Part shown: one piece after another, positions 39,923 to 51,802 of the stretch
Position numbering within the stretch: position 1 is the stretch's first letter
Layout: every line of letters starts with the position of its first letter
Assembly (NCBI RefSeq): GCF_047496725.1
Contig: NC_132972.1
Location: 6,316,001 to 6,380,000, forward strand
Origin: Anoplolepis gracilipes
Taxonomy: Eukaryota; Arthropoda; Insecta; Hymenoptera; Formicidae
Direction: 5' to 3'
DNA length: 64,000 bases
Made by a program: the position numbers and the translations under genes
The notes under the pieces: generated by a model
Seen by the model: only the letters and a program-made list of their open reading frames with translations
Told to the model about the DNA's origin: nothing
The model's database searches: none

Positions 39923-40363
39923 CGGCGTAAGAAGATTCCACGGATACGCTTCTAGGGATTGTATCATACTTGAATTCACATATCGCGCCTTAATAAATGG
40001 CGTATATCCGATATGGATTTTAAATTTACAAACATGAGCGCCTCGACATGATGCATAACCATACGGCATAGAGAGACGCTCGTTTATTTATTAGATCTCG
40101 ATATTTTTAACGCCTCATTACTCGATTGTTTAATCTGGAATTGATCGCTTAATTGATTAATTATTACGGTATATTACAAGTTAAGAATTTTCATATTGAA
40201 ATTTTTTATATTGGAAATTTTTCGACTTGTCAATCTTCAAAATATGTATTAATATAACTCCTTGACAATTGTGAAACAACGTCCTGTAAACTCTTTTCTA
40301 TTTGATTGATTGCTGTATTTCGCGAATTGTCATCTACGTATAGTAAATTATTTATACGCATGG

Positions 40364-40390
40364 AAGAGAGAGAGAGAGAAAGAGAGAGGA
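40364..40390. repeat. (GA)n microsatellite
   Basis: About 12 GA units with an AA interruption, followed by a G-rich GGAGGTGGGGGGAGGG segment. Confidence 0.9.
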
Positions 40391-40409
40391 GGTGGGGGGA
40401 GGGAAGGGG

Positions 40410-40440
40410 TTTCATCAATATAAATTTTATATTGATGAAA
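40410..40440. repeat. 31-nt perfect palindrome
   Basis: TTTCATCAATATAAA and its exact reverse complement TTTATATTGATGAAA are separated by a single T. Perfect 15-bp arms next to a purine tract suggest a cruciform-prone site or the remnant of a tiny palindromic element. Confidence 0.75.
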
Positions 40441-41654
40441 ACAAAGATATTTCATACATGGATCTCCTAACTTCAACTAATTAACTTTTCACGAGATATT
40501 TCACATTAACTTTGCCCTTTGTGCATGGTCATAAATCGTTATATGAGACTTTAATAAATTTCGAGGATACAGAACGTGGAAAGGTGCTCGCTGCTCGTCA
40601 AACGTACTGCGGAAATTAAGAGGATTCCGTAGCCGAATAAGTGCATCTCGTACATTCGTGCTCCCCTGCGTTGAGAAATTTAACACGAAAGAAAATTTAT
40701 TTCCCTTTTGTCTCTTGTATCTTACATATTATTTTTCTGCATGTGTAAAAAATTATTTTAACAAACAATTTAACGACGAGCACAAAACGCGCAAGCAAGA
40801 TGGAAGAATGATAAATTAGCTGGAAAAGCGTGGACCTTTTCTTGTCTATTTTACATTAGTACAATTTTCTAGGAACGCAAAGTTGTAGCGACGAGATGCG
40901 CATTCCTGACTTTAACGTCCGACTCATGCCGTTTGCGACATTAAATTTCCTAGTGCATCTCGAGAATAATTCAAAAACCGACAGCAAAATTATATTCTTA
41001 GGACAAATTAATTCTCATGGAAATATATTTACAAAATACAACGGATTATAACTTGCTAAAAGAGTCAATTATCCTCTCTAATTTGAGATTTTAATTTTTT
41101 TTCTTTTTTACATACGTGATATATAATTAATTCATTTTGTTATCTATATTTTTTATCTTTTTACGCATAAAATAATGTTTTTCTTAAATATTTTCCAAAA
41201 TAAAAACATGCACGAATACTACGGGAAATATAAAATAATAGCGTAAAAAAAAATTATACAGAAAATTCCTTTGTACTAATTTTCTCAAAAATAACAAAAA
41301 ATCCGTTCTATTTAAGTTTTATCCCGATTCAATTATTATTTCTCGCCACGAAAATTATAACTTGACGGAGTAGGCAGTCCAAAGAACGTAATCTCAGAAG
41401 TGAGTGATTGAATGAATAATTAATATTTAATACAAGCGCTGGCGAAATGAAGAACAAAGTACAGTCCACGTTATATATTATATCTCTATTTCTTCTTTTC
41501 CTCACATTATTCAAATTTTTTTCTTGACAAATGAAATATGTATTATAAACAAAAATACATGTTTATGATTAACGTTTCGTCTTTTATGACTTTAGGTGTT
41601 TAAAATTTATATAGATATATATAATTTTTTTTTCTTTACTAAACATATAAAATT
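40441..41654. other. AT-rich stretch, no gene seen
   Basis: No feature recognised; a 61-codon minus frame in a CG-enriched patch (40501-40686) is not credible. Confidence 0.5.
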
Positions 41655-41740
41655 GGCCATTAATTTAAAATAATAAATTTTTCTAATAATTTGAATTAAA
41701 TCAATCTACAGAGGGGTCAAAAATTGGATGGCTTAAAAAT
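41655..41740. repeat. Direct repeat, ~85 bp, copy 1
   Basis: Begins GGCCATTAATTTAAAATAAT and continues with AATTTTTC, GAATTAAAT and GAGGGGTCAAAAATTGGATG. Matches 41980-42060 in the same order and direction, about 75-80% identical by eye, 325 bp apart. Confidence 0.7.
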
Positions 41741-41979
41741 AGCAAATAATTAAATATAGCACTAATTGTGATTATTTATATGATAATCGTATAATAATAC
41801 AGTGCAAAAATCATTTGTATAAACTAATATAAATAAGTAAATTATATGTATAACTAGGTAGAGTCAACTATATAAATTAACTGATGGCAACATAAAAACA
41901 TTTTAAATTTGATTTATTCAAAAGCACTTGTGGTGAAATAATTCATGCTCGCATGTCTAATAAAATTGTGAATAATTAT

Positions 41980-42060
41980 GGCCATTAATTTAAAATAATT
42001 AATTTTTCCAGTAACTTTAATTAAATAAAACTAAAGAGGTCAAAAGTCTGATGTCATAAA
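41980..42060. repeat. Direct repeat, ~85 bp, copy 2
   Basis: Partner of 41655-41740. The first 20 bases are identical, then it diverges by substitutions and small indels. A decayed tandem duplication or two copies of one short element. Confidence 0.7.
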
Positions 42061-43094
42061 ACATGTATTATAAAGCGAATTCTAATTCGATGAACATTCT
42101 CCCACTTCTCGTGAATAGATTGTCTGCAGTCAAACGTCTCGTCTAATCCAAAGGGAGAACGTCTACCTCCGTAAATGGCCATCCACTCAGTTCTAACGGG
42201 ATTTCACGACATCTTGGCGACGAATACCGACGTGATGTCGTGCATACGGACATCTTCGTATTGTCTCCCGCCTTTCCTCGATGTACCGTCCAACCCTTCG
42301 AAATTGCTATCCTTCCACTTCCAGTTATTACTTAACTATGTCGCGACAGCTGGAATGAGACATGAACGACGCGACGTACATCGCAACCTAAGCAGGAATT
42401 TCATCCTCGATCCGACATACATTTAATTCAATCGATACGTACCTTGGAGTTGTCTAGAATTTGCAATTATAACGTAATTTCCTTAACGCGATATTTGTAT
42501 GTATCTATGTATGGGTGGTATTTGAAACAATTGCTTTTATCATCATACAATCATATTTGGATTTTAGTCAACGAAAGTAAAAGAAAATTGTGGTTTTATA
42601 ATATTTTACCAGCAAATTAACATACATAACATTGAAATTATTATATATGGATCAATACATGAAAAAAATATGACAAAATATAATTCTTATTAAGCCAATA
42701 AGGATAGTCAAATTATTTTTGTATAATATAAAAATGAATTAACACTTTATCACTAGAAAAATACGAATTCATCTCTGGATTTATTTTTCACAAGAATGTC
42801 GCAAGATCATCGAGATATTTAGCGAGACAACGCGCGAAGAGAATGAAAATGACTTGCTTATTTCAGACAACGTCATAATTCCAAATGATATAAAAAAAAA
42901 AAAAAAAAAAAAAAAACAATATTTGGACCCACTGCCACATTCGTTTTAATAAAGAAACACGAAAAAATTTAAGAGAGAGAGAGAGAGAGAGTCAGAAAAT
43001 ATTAACATCACGAGAGAAATCAGTATGGCGATCGCGCGGTGAATAAAGAGAAACGTGAGGTAGTCAATAATGTTGGTTACCATTCAGCAAATGC
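42061..43094. other. CG-rich islet (42080-42430), then AT-rich
   Basis: An ATG at 42175 opens 83 codons (to 42426) with a mixed translation that begins MAIHSVLTGFHDILATNT. No splice site or family supports it. An A24 run (42893-42916) and a short (GA)n run (42973-42990) follow. Confidence 0.4.
42893..42916. repeat. A24 homopolymer
   Basis: Twenty-four A residues; no retrocopy body is recognised upstream. Confidence 0.92.
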
Positions 43095-44700
43095 AATCAT
43101 TTTTTTAAAGAGATTAAAAGGCTGATGTATAAATACATCTTTTCCGGATTAATCTTAATTATTACCTGATATTTGATCAAATGTAATTGCAAAAAATAAT
43201 CCTTACCCTACCGTCTCTTTTACAAATTTTTCATATTACACACCATGTATATTTTTTAGGAAGAAGCTTTTAACTTTTTCTACATGGTACATGTATCTAT
43301 TATTTATATACATGTATACTGTTTCTATATATATTTGAATATAATATACAATATATGTTTGTATATAAATAAATAAATAAAAAAAAATTATATATATATA
43401 TATTTATTTATTTATTTATTTATTTATTAGTATAAAGAATATACAATGAAAAAGTAAGTAATAACTAAAAAAAAAATTAATGTCAAGAAAAATTTCTAGC
43501 TATTATTTACTTTTTGGTATGATATATTCTTTTACTAATTAATTATTTGCTTGCATTTAATTAAATCCTTCACTCTTTTCGTTTTCCCTCAAAGAAAACA
43601 AGTCTATTCTTAATACAAAAGAAATATTTAATTAAAGTGATTTAATTACAGTTGCTACCGCGCAATTTGTCTTGAAATCCTATTTATTCGAAGGCTTTTA
43701 TAAAGTTAACTGTATTATGAAATTTGCACCACGAGCCGGCGACGGAAGTATGAAAATGAAGCAGCTGCATCCAAACGAACGCCATTCACCAAGCTGCTCA
43801 TCCGCAATTAGATTCGTCTTACTTCCCGATATTCATTTCTAACACGCGATCTTTGCATTATCTATCATGATAGGAATAAGCAAGTATTAAATATCAAAAT
43901 GAAACAGCAATATTACATTAGAAAATAAAATTATCATATTTTTATAAAACATTAATTTAAACTATACAAGAGTTATATCTTTTTCTTATAAGAAAATTCA
44001 CAAAAATGATATTGTTACTTATAGAAATTATATTTCAAAAAGTCTTAAATTGTAATTTTGCTGTTCTTTCATAAATGATTCTTTTGTTTTTTTACAGAGA
44101 AAAAAAATCTTGTTGTTTCTCTAATGTTTCAAGAAACGTTTCAATTTTTTCTAAATTTTCAATTAATGTCTTACATTCGGAGATCTTTAATAAGCGATGT
44201 TCTTTCTACTGAATGAGCCTGGAATTATGTTATGCGAGCGACACGGCCAATTGGCTGAAAAATGAGAAATGTCGACTCGCACTAATTAGAGTCGGAGACT
44301 TGACCCTCGTTTTTCTAACGTGCACGATAATTATTGTGTGAAATCCTCTTTAATGGCGAATTCTGCACATGTAGAATCCGATAATACGAATATAGAGGCA
44401 GACAGCGGTGACTTTTATTAATCAGGAAACGAATATAACACAAGGATATCACGGAATGTTATTAATAATTGCGCGATCCGCAATATCAAACAATCCTCAG
44501 AATAATGATGCGCATGTAGTTGCTTGATACATTTTAGTGCACGAATTATTCCTGCTTTCTGCAAACACAATGTTAATAATCTAATTAACATAATTAAAGC
44601 AATTCCTAATTAATTCGATCAAATATCAGATAATAATTAGGATTAATCCAGAAAAGATATATTTATACATCAGCCTTTTAATCCCTTTAAAAAAATAATT
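43095..44700. mobile_element. 1.6-kb structure with ~100-bp inverted arms
   Basis: The left arm, 43095-43190, and the right arm, 44599-44700, are reverse complements. Over the 78-base core (from TTTTTTAAAG through GATATTTGATC) I count five differences, all transitions, or about 94% identity. Shared words include GATTAAAAGGCTGATGTATA and GGATTAATC. The ~1.4 kb between the arms has no coding frame and holds TA and TTTA repeats and a CG-enriched patch at 43720-43860. It is either a long-TIR non-autonomous DNA transposon or two oppositely oriented insertions of a ~100-bp MITE. No target duplication is obvious. Confidence 0.7.
43389..43429. repeat. (TA)n followed by (TTTA)n
   Basis: About 7 TA units then about 7 TTTA units. 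AAATAAATAAATAA just upstream makes the whole tract partly self-complementary. Confidence 0.9.
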
Positions 44701-46932
44701 ATTACATATGTACATATAAAAGATAATCGATTCATAATATATTCATATATTTCATATATATTCATATATGTATAAAAGATAAAAGATAATCTTTTTAATC
44801 TATCGATCATTTGAAAAAAAAAGCTGAATAGGTCCTTAGGATAATCGAGAAATCGTTGATTAACAAAAAAAACTATTGAATCTTTTTTATTAAAAAAAAA
44901 TGAAGAATTATTTTTTTTTAATTAGGTAATCTCTTTTTTTTTAATTAGAAAAGCGCGCTGCTTTTCAAATATTTTGAAAAAATATTTAGTGAAATTTTTT
45001 CTAAAAAGCGATTAGTAGTATGCCGTCAAACTGCTAATTATGTCACAAATGAGAAACAATGAGATTTAGTAACATTAATTAACATCATCAATTATCCTAA
45101 TGACAATTGTAATTTCATGTTTAATCACGAGTGCAAACTATCGTTTATATATTCAAAATCCGAACGTTGCGAATAATGTTTGTTAATAGTTTAGGAAAAA
45201 CTCGATAATAAAATTCGACTTAAAAATACGCGCACTATGTTTTAGAAAATGTATGACGAGCAAATTGGTTCTTGAAAATATTCCAAAATATCAATGTGTA
45301 CGTAAAAAGCGGAATAATAATTGCTAATGTAACACAATAATATTATTTTCATTAAACCATGACGGTATTCATACAAAAATTATGTTTACATGTAAATACA
45401 TTTATTTAAACGCTATATATTATAAATACGTATTTTTCAATATAAACAAAGTTGAAAAACGACAATAAAATAAACGATAACAGAAATTTATTGAGAGAAG
45501 GAAGGAGAAAAAGTTGATAAAACTGAAGCAAGTTAAATTTAAAATATCAAATTGTTTAAAGGTTTTATTATCCGATGCATAGTTGTTCTCCTTGCATAGC
45601 TTTTTTCTGTCTCACAAGCGGTTGTCGAGTAGGGTGAGTTAAACCTGAATAAATGAATCATTAAAATGCAAAGCGAGGATCAAAGCATAAAATTAGATTG
45701 GCTAGACGGGCTGCCTAAAACTAGCCGAAATATTGCACGTGAATCGAAATCGGATGTGAGAAATGACATTTACGTTGGAATATTTCGTGTTCTTCTAAAG
45801 AATCGAATATTATAGAAAACATAGCGGTGATCTGAATCGTGAATGAAAAAGAGTAAATTTTTACATCTTGCTTTTTTATAAATAATTATTTTTGCTGAAT
45901 GTAAAACTTTAGATTTTGTCTTTAGAGAATCGCAAATACCTACATATTGCAATGAAGTAGTTAAATTATATATTTATTGTTAGTATATATTTTTTTTTCG
46001 TTCAAATAACATCATAATTTCCGCTACAATCCAGAAATTTATTTATATAAGAAAAAATCGATTTTTCACCAATCGAGTAAAAAAACAGAGATTAAAAATT
46101 AATTAGTATATAATTATGAAAATACAGATTTTATTGAAAAAACATCTCTGAGAATCATCTTCGTCTTTATTCGCGACAAAGTTGACGAAGTTATAACAAT
46201 TATCTTAAACTTTTTTTCTAAATCTGTAGCACGTGAAATCACCCAATATTACATAAGTCTCCATTCTCGAGTGAAAGAATGTCTATACGTACTTAGAATT
46301 GAATTCCTAAACGTCAATATAAGCCGATGTCGATTCGCGTGGAAAAACGACACGTGACAAGAAGAAGTCACGTTGTACATAAGTACAAACGACAGCGTCA
46401 TTTTTCCACAGGGTACCCCGACATTCCCCGAGAGGCGTACGTCGCTGTAGACGCCGTTTACATACACGCGCTTTTACATATATGCACTTTGCACTTGCGG
46501 GCGGGATAGACGCACGAGGATGGAATGACAGGAAGTGGAAGGATATTAGCCTGGATGTCACACCACGTAATGGGAGGAGACGAGCGAACCCTTCCCGCCA
46601 CTTGTACCCCTCTCTCTATACGTTCCCCGGGGGTACGAGATACCACGATACTCTCGGTAGGATAGGGTATGGTATTCGCTGTTCGTCCGGCGACAGAACT
46701 CTATCGCGATATTGACTGCTCCTGACATGGCAGCATCTGTTTTCCTCTACACGGGAAAGATAATGGAGATTCGAACGTCGAAAGAAATATAGTGCATGCG
46801 AGTGATGAAACGTATCATGGAAAATAAGCATAATTATATATACCGGGATAATCGTACTTTTACGTAAAGAGAGATTTATTTTAATAATTAAGATAAATAT
46901 AATTTTGTGCTCATAAAAAAATCTCTCAATTA

Positions 46933-46936
<4 letters not shown>
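44701..46936. other. AT-rich, then a CG-rich islet at 46320-46830
   Basis: TTTTTTTTAATTAG occurs twice near 44914-44950. The islet has overlapping 60-84 codon frames on both strands (46249-46831) without recognisable similarity. Confidence 0.45.

Positions 46937-46969
<33 letters not shown>
46937..46969. repeat. (CT)n microsatellite
   Basis: About 16 CT units. Confidence 0.95.
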
Positions 46970-46973
<4 letters not shown>

Positions 46974-48316
46974 GTTTTAAATAATAAAAATTCAATTTTA
47001 TATTTTAGATCGACAAATAAAAATAAAAATATTTTTCGGTCCGATAAAACTCAATGTTTTGCACAATTACAAAAATATGAAAAATAATTTAAAATATATA
47101 ATATATTATTAGAAATATTTATTAAAATAACTTTGAGAGAATTCGTTTAATTAAAACATTACTTTTTCCATTAATATTGATGATTAGATTATAATAACGA
47201 TATATTGTAATGCAATATTATGTATTTTGTTACAGAATAAACATTTTCCACTTTCGACAATCGTCAAAATTAATGACCGAAACCGTATTGAAATCACAAT
47301 ATACCTCTCGTGTTTGATTGAATGCTCTTATCTCAACATTCTTTTGTATACTATATAAGAACGACCCCGTGGGTGATGCCGAGGCAGGAATAAGAAAGTC
47401 AAGCTTTGGCGCGAAAGAAACTTCTTCCATAGAAAAACACTTTCGCGGCAAAAAGAGAGTCACGATCATGAGTATCGAGTTTTCGCGTCTGCTGCTGCTT
47501 TATTGCCGTTTAGACTTCTTTTCACTTCGCTTTGTTTGACTTTGCTGCCTCGTCTCTCCCGTAAAGTGGAATAATCTCTCACACCGTTTCGCGTTGTTTC
47601 GCTAAAGAATTCGCCAGTTACGCATTACTTAGAATCAACGAGAAAAATGAGAAAAGTTTTTTTCCGAAGTGACACAGGTCTTTATCTTCTCGAAAAGAAG
47701 TATTCGTTTCTCGGCATCTATACCCATAGATGGTGTCGCGAAATATTACAAATATTGTTGAATAATCGTAAGGTAGAAGTAAATTATAAAAAATAAGTAA
47801 TGACGTTTTTTTTCATTAATGGATTTCGTGAAGATAAAAAAAACTAACATTTCGTAATATAAAATATTCCAATCATATAAAGTTAATTCAAATCGTAAGA
47901 AAAAACAACAGAATAATTTTTCAATAATAAAATTAATAATTATCACACAAATAATTAAAATGTCGAAAGGGTACACGACACGTGCATTCATATTTACTTA
48001 ATTATTTTAATAATTTATAACATATTCGCGCTTTACAACCAATGATTGTAATGTAAACAACTATATAATTTCGGTTAAATTTTCAATTTGTTTTCCGCAG
48101 AAATTACTTCCGACCTTCGTAGAGATGTGCTGATTGTCGTATACATTTTGATTTTCATTTCGCTGAGATTTCAATATGCAGCAAAGTCGGACCACGTATT
48201 TACAAAGGTAATACAAAGCTGCGGACGACGCGACGCCGGCTGCAGTTTCACGGCGAGATGTGATGTGTAGCAAATAGTAATGGTTATCAATGAGAAACAT
48301 GGTGTAAATGTGACAA
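46970..48316. other. AT-rich with a CG-enriched patch at 47310-47720
   Basis: The patch has 73- and 79-codon frames on opposite strands, unrecognised. CATCTATACCCATAGATG (47715-47732) is a small hairpin. Confidence 0.45.
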
Positions 48317-48892
48317 GTGCCATGCCAGGTGGCATCGTGTGCGTTCCGTGACTACATTACAACGTATGCATATGCATGCATAAATAACGTTGAACCGGAC
48401 CCGACGTCTCCGGTCAAATTACGTGCTTACGTTGGTTGCGAATCGCCGGCCGATTGCTTCGTCGAGCGTGCAAAATCGGTTTTAGCCACTCGGGAGACCG
48501 TGGCAAAACGGTTTCCCCATGACCATTTCCTGCTCGATGAAGGTAGCGCGGACTCTCCTAGACATCCGGAAGTTACTCGACCGAATAGCCGTCGAATTAT
48601 GCCTCGGGGGTTACAGCGTGCATATAAACAGAGAAATTTGTTAGACTATCGTGCGCCCCCAGGTTTTTATATCTTTCGAAAAAACGTGGAAAAAAAATAT
48701 GTATACAATATATCTTATGCATCTCGGCAATTCTGTTTTACTAATGCGATTTCTATCGCGAATGATTTTTATAATTTTTCCTTAGTGCTTTTTGACAATT
48801 ATATGCAGAGTAAAATTATCAAATCAATGCAAGATGACCAAAGATCCAATCTCGTGAAATCTCGATTGAAATTCCACTTTCGACAGATTTGA
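48317..48892 (+). other. Longest open frame in the window (191 codons), unassigned
   Basis: Open from a GTG at 48317 to the stop at 48890-48892; the first ATG in frame is codon 95 (48599). The first half lies in a CG-rich islet and has a mixed composition (for example LRAYVGCESPADCFVERAKS); the second half is Phe/Tyr/Asn/Lys-rich, as in AT-rich DNA. I recognise no domain. About 290 bases after the stop lies an A30 run at 49181-49210, an arrangement that could fit a retroposed cDNA, but no polyadenylation signal or target duplication was found. Chance is the simplest explanation. Confidence 0.15.
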
Positions 48893-49180
48893 ATTTTTAT
48901 CTAAATTTTCTTATGTGGAATACTAAATCGTTTTTCTCCAAATTCACAATTATCTTCAATCAGCAAAATCAATTTTCTCTACCATATCAAATATATTGAG
49001 GATCTGTCAATTCATCGCGCATTTGACGGAAAAATTTTCCATTTCAAATGTCACAATTTGAAAACTCTTAAGAGTGCACGTGTTACGGTTGATCCCAAAA
49101 ACATATTTAAACACTCCTAAGAGGCGCGCGGTGTCATCGCGCCTACGCGTACTGGATTTCGCCGGAATGTTGACAATTCG

Positions 49181-49210
<30 letters not shown>
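49181..49210. repeat. A30 homopolymer
   Basis: Thirty A residues, flanked right by the CG-rich GCGGCGCGGTTGCGCGG. It may be the poly(A) tail of an unrecognised plus-strand retroposed sequence. Confidence 0.95.
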
Positions 49211-49211
<1 letters not shown>

Positions 49212-49383
49212 CGGCGCGGTTGCGCGGCTCGCGTGATAGGCTCAGGAGTGGATTTCATGGGATGGTATTCGATAGTCGCGATCGATAGCTCGAGGACTGT
49301 ACCGTGCACAAAGCGCGCGCGATCCAACGCCGGCTTGTTAACGCTGGTTTAACGCCGAGCAGTTGCGTACGCACGCACGCGTG

Positions 49384-49414
<31 letters not shown>
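49384..49414. repeat. (CT)n microsatellite
   Basis: About 13 CT units with CCC interruption, just downstream of ACGCACGCACGCGTG. Confidence 0.92.
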
Positions 49415-49621
49415 GTCTCCCGCTTTCTCTCTATATCTCTATTTCTATCTCTCTCTGTGCTACTCCCATACACGTATGTATCTGTGTTTACCTGTGTCCT
49501 CGTGTGCGCACGATATTTGCCATAGGAAACCACACAATAGTCCGTCACATCGCGGCTCGCCTATAGTCGACGTATGCCGATATATACGTATACATATATA
49601 CGTATATACTCTTCCCTTCCC

Positions 49622-49668
49622 TTTCATCTCTCTGTCTCTGTCTCTCTGTCTCTGTCTCTGTCTGTCTG

Positions 49669-49751
<83 letters not shown>
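49622..49751. repeat. (CT)n microsatellite, about 130 bp, with a CTGT-rich lead
   Basis: Starts as mixed TCTCTG/TCTG units (49627-49670), then about 40 pure CT units to 49751. It inflates leucine/serine repeat frames on the plus strand. With the shorter tract at 49384-49414 it brackets about 210 bp of CG- and TA-rich sequence. Confidence 0.97.
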
Positions 49752-49755
<4 letters not shown>

Positions 49756-50081
49756 GTCGCCGTCCTCACATGCATGGTGCGTCGATGAAACCGATGCATC
49801 CCAATCCTTTCGGCTTCAAGTGTCGATACGTTCAACACAATAGCCTTTGCTTCCCTCCCTGCCGCTCGTTCCCCGACTCGACCAGAAAATTAATCGGCGT
49901 TTTGTTCACATTTTTAGATTAAACATCGTGGAATGAAACGGAAAAATATAACTGCGTTTTCGCATTCAGTGTATCAAACTGTAGTTATGATTTCCTATAG
50001 TTTTATATTGGCTCGTGTACATTTTATAGTTTGAATTTTGAAATTTTAATATTTATAACTCTCTCGCGCGTGATTAAGAAT

Positions 50082-50083
<2 letters not shown>

Positions 50084-50119
<36 letters not shown>
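50084..50119. repeat. (TA)n microsatellite
   Basis: About 17 TA units. Confidence 0.93.
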
Positions 50120-50122
<3 letters not shown>

Positions 50123-50547
50123 CACTAAGTAACAAAGTAAATCCTTTTTTATCGATCTGTATTATAAACAGATAGAAACAAACAATAACTGGCAATGAAT
50201 CAAACTTGATTACTTGATGTAATCAAAGTGTCAACAAGTAAGTGATTTATTCCTTTGTTTTTTTCGCGCTTATCCATGTAGCTGAAAGTGCATGCAATTG
50301 TAAACCTGAGAATAGTCGCAACTGTATATTATAAAAGTTGCATCGGTGGATGGGTAACATCGATGAAATAAAATCATCCTTGGTGCAATTTTCGTTCACA
50401 AATCCGCTCACGAGAATTGCGCTCTTTTCGTAGTATTTCCACGATACCGAAAGAGGAAGCGCACGAATGGGGGACGCGATAAGCTGTAAAAACCGTTATA
50501 GATAATAGAGTAATATTCCTGCCATGCTTCCTGGCGCGGTTTAAAAC

Positions 50548-50560
50548 GGGGGGGGGGGGG
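50548..50560. repeat. G13 homopolymer
   Basis: Thirteen consecutive G residues. Confidence 0.9.
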
Positions 50561-51337
50561 AGAAATAAAGCAAACGCCAATCCGTTTTTATCCCCAAATC
50601 CGCGAGCCGCGGCACAGTTTGGCGGTTGTATTCGCGCGTGGCAGAGTTCTGTGGCTACTGGGCATTTGCAGTTTTACTCGCGGATTTAGAAGTAGTATAT
50701 TATCTACGTTGGCGGTGTATTGTTAAGCCGTCGCGTGGATAATGGCGCTTTTGATTCTGAATTATGCGAGACGAAATGACTCATCATCGGCAAACGAGTT
50801 TGCAAACGTATAGCCGAATGAAACATTGAATGTCATCGTTGTCGACGACGAGGAATTATTTTGTTTTAAATAACAATTTAATTGACTATTAAATTAAATG
50901 ACGCGCACGTTTATTTCTCGGAATTTTGTTTTCTTCTTGCCTTTGTCCTTTGGCGCACAAATTGAGATTGATCGCGAGATCTCATTATCATTTTTCGTTC
51001 TTGCAACCATTAGTATTTATTTAACCATTATTTATGTGGTTTTTGATTTATTTTTCGGATAAGATTATAAACTTGATATGAATGTGATATTTTTTTAGAA
51101 CGTAATAATCCATAAATACGTGAAAGCAGAATTCTTATTAATCTCTATTCACTTAATCCCCATGAGATTTCATTTATAGCTTTTAAAATAATTGATTCAT
51201 AAAAAAACTCTTATCAATTTATAAAACAGTCACGTTTTCATTACGTATATACACGATAAGCCATTATTATATTGTATAAAGAGTCACTTTTTTAATTTTC
51301 CCTATTCATTTCAGTGTTATAGAACGAATAAAATATG

Positions 51338-51802
51338 TTAGCGCGACATCATATTGAAAATGTGTCGTTTACGACACAATATTCTGTATAAATTTGATAA
51401 TATTCGCGTGTGGCAGGTTAATGGTTGCCGCGGTGGCTGGCTGCGTGGCCGAAATTCGATACTGCAATTCGATGCATTGACCCGATGAAGTACCGAGTAA
51501 CTGTGAACACCACAGGCAAGCAAACAGTGTCCCGCTCTCAAAGTCAGGAGATCAATCAATTCATATCGTCCTTCTCTATTTAGACTGCGACGGACGGCGC
51601 AATACATTTGATCATAGTTGCGATCGAGTTTGAAATTACACTGACAATGAGCATGTTTGGTATTTCTATACGATTTACTGTAATGAGTGAAAAATAAACG
51701 TAACGATTTTGATAAACGCCGATGCGACATCCATAAAAAGGAATAGTATTTCAACAGCATATTTGATTTATCATGGAACATTTTGCACAAAGACTGTACC
51801 AT
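51338..51802 (-). other. Unassigned 154-codon open frame
   Basis: Starts at a true ATG (complement of 51800-51802) and runs to a stop at 51338. The translation is well mixed, rich in Arg, Ser, Cys and Leu (begins MVQSLCKMFHDKSNMLLKYY) and lacks low-complexity runs. No domain or motif is recognised; there is no signal peptide and no clear membrane segment. The flanks are AT-rich, with no promoter-like block or polyadenylation signal identified. It is the longest ATG-started frame that does not cross a microsatellite or homopolymer tract, so it deserves a homology check, but length alone does not support a gene. Confidence 0.15.

Larger units (their letters stand above)
38824..40363. other. Mixed sequence with an unassigned 177-codon frame at its start
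   Basis: The plus frame 38756-39289 is the second longest in the window; it is Lys/Arg-rich and crosses an A-rich run (AAAAAAAAAAGAAGAAAG near 38978). It overlaps the candidate exon at 38681-38823 in a different frame, so at most one can be real. The rest is AT-rich with a (GGAA)n run and a possible piggyBac-type end at 39906. Confidence 0.4.
49752..51337. other. CG-rich shoulder, AT-rich core, second CG-rich islet (50380-50850)
   Basis: No gene recognised. The islet at 50380-50850 carries a G13 run and a 68-codon minus frame that crosses it. Confidence 0.45.

Noticed and set aside
49304..49922. Several plus frames of 67-148 codons
   Set aside because: They are Ser-Leu repeats from the two (CT)n tracts.
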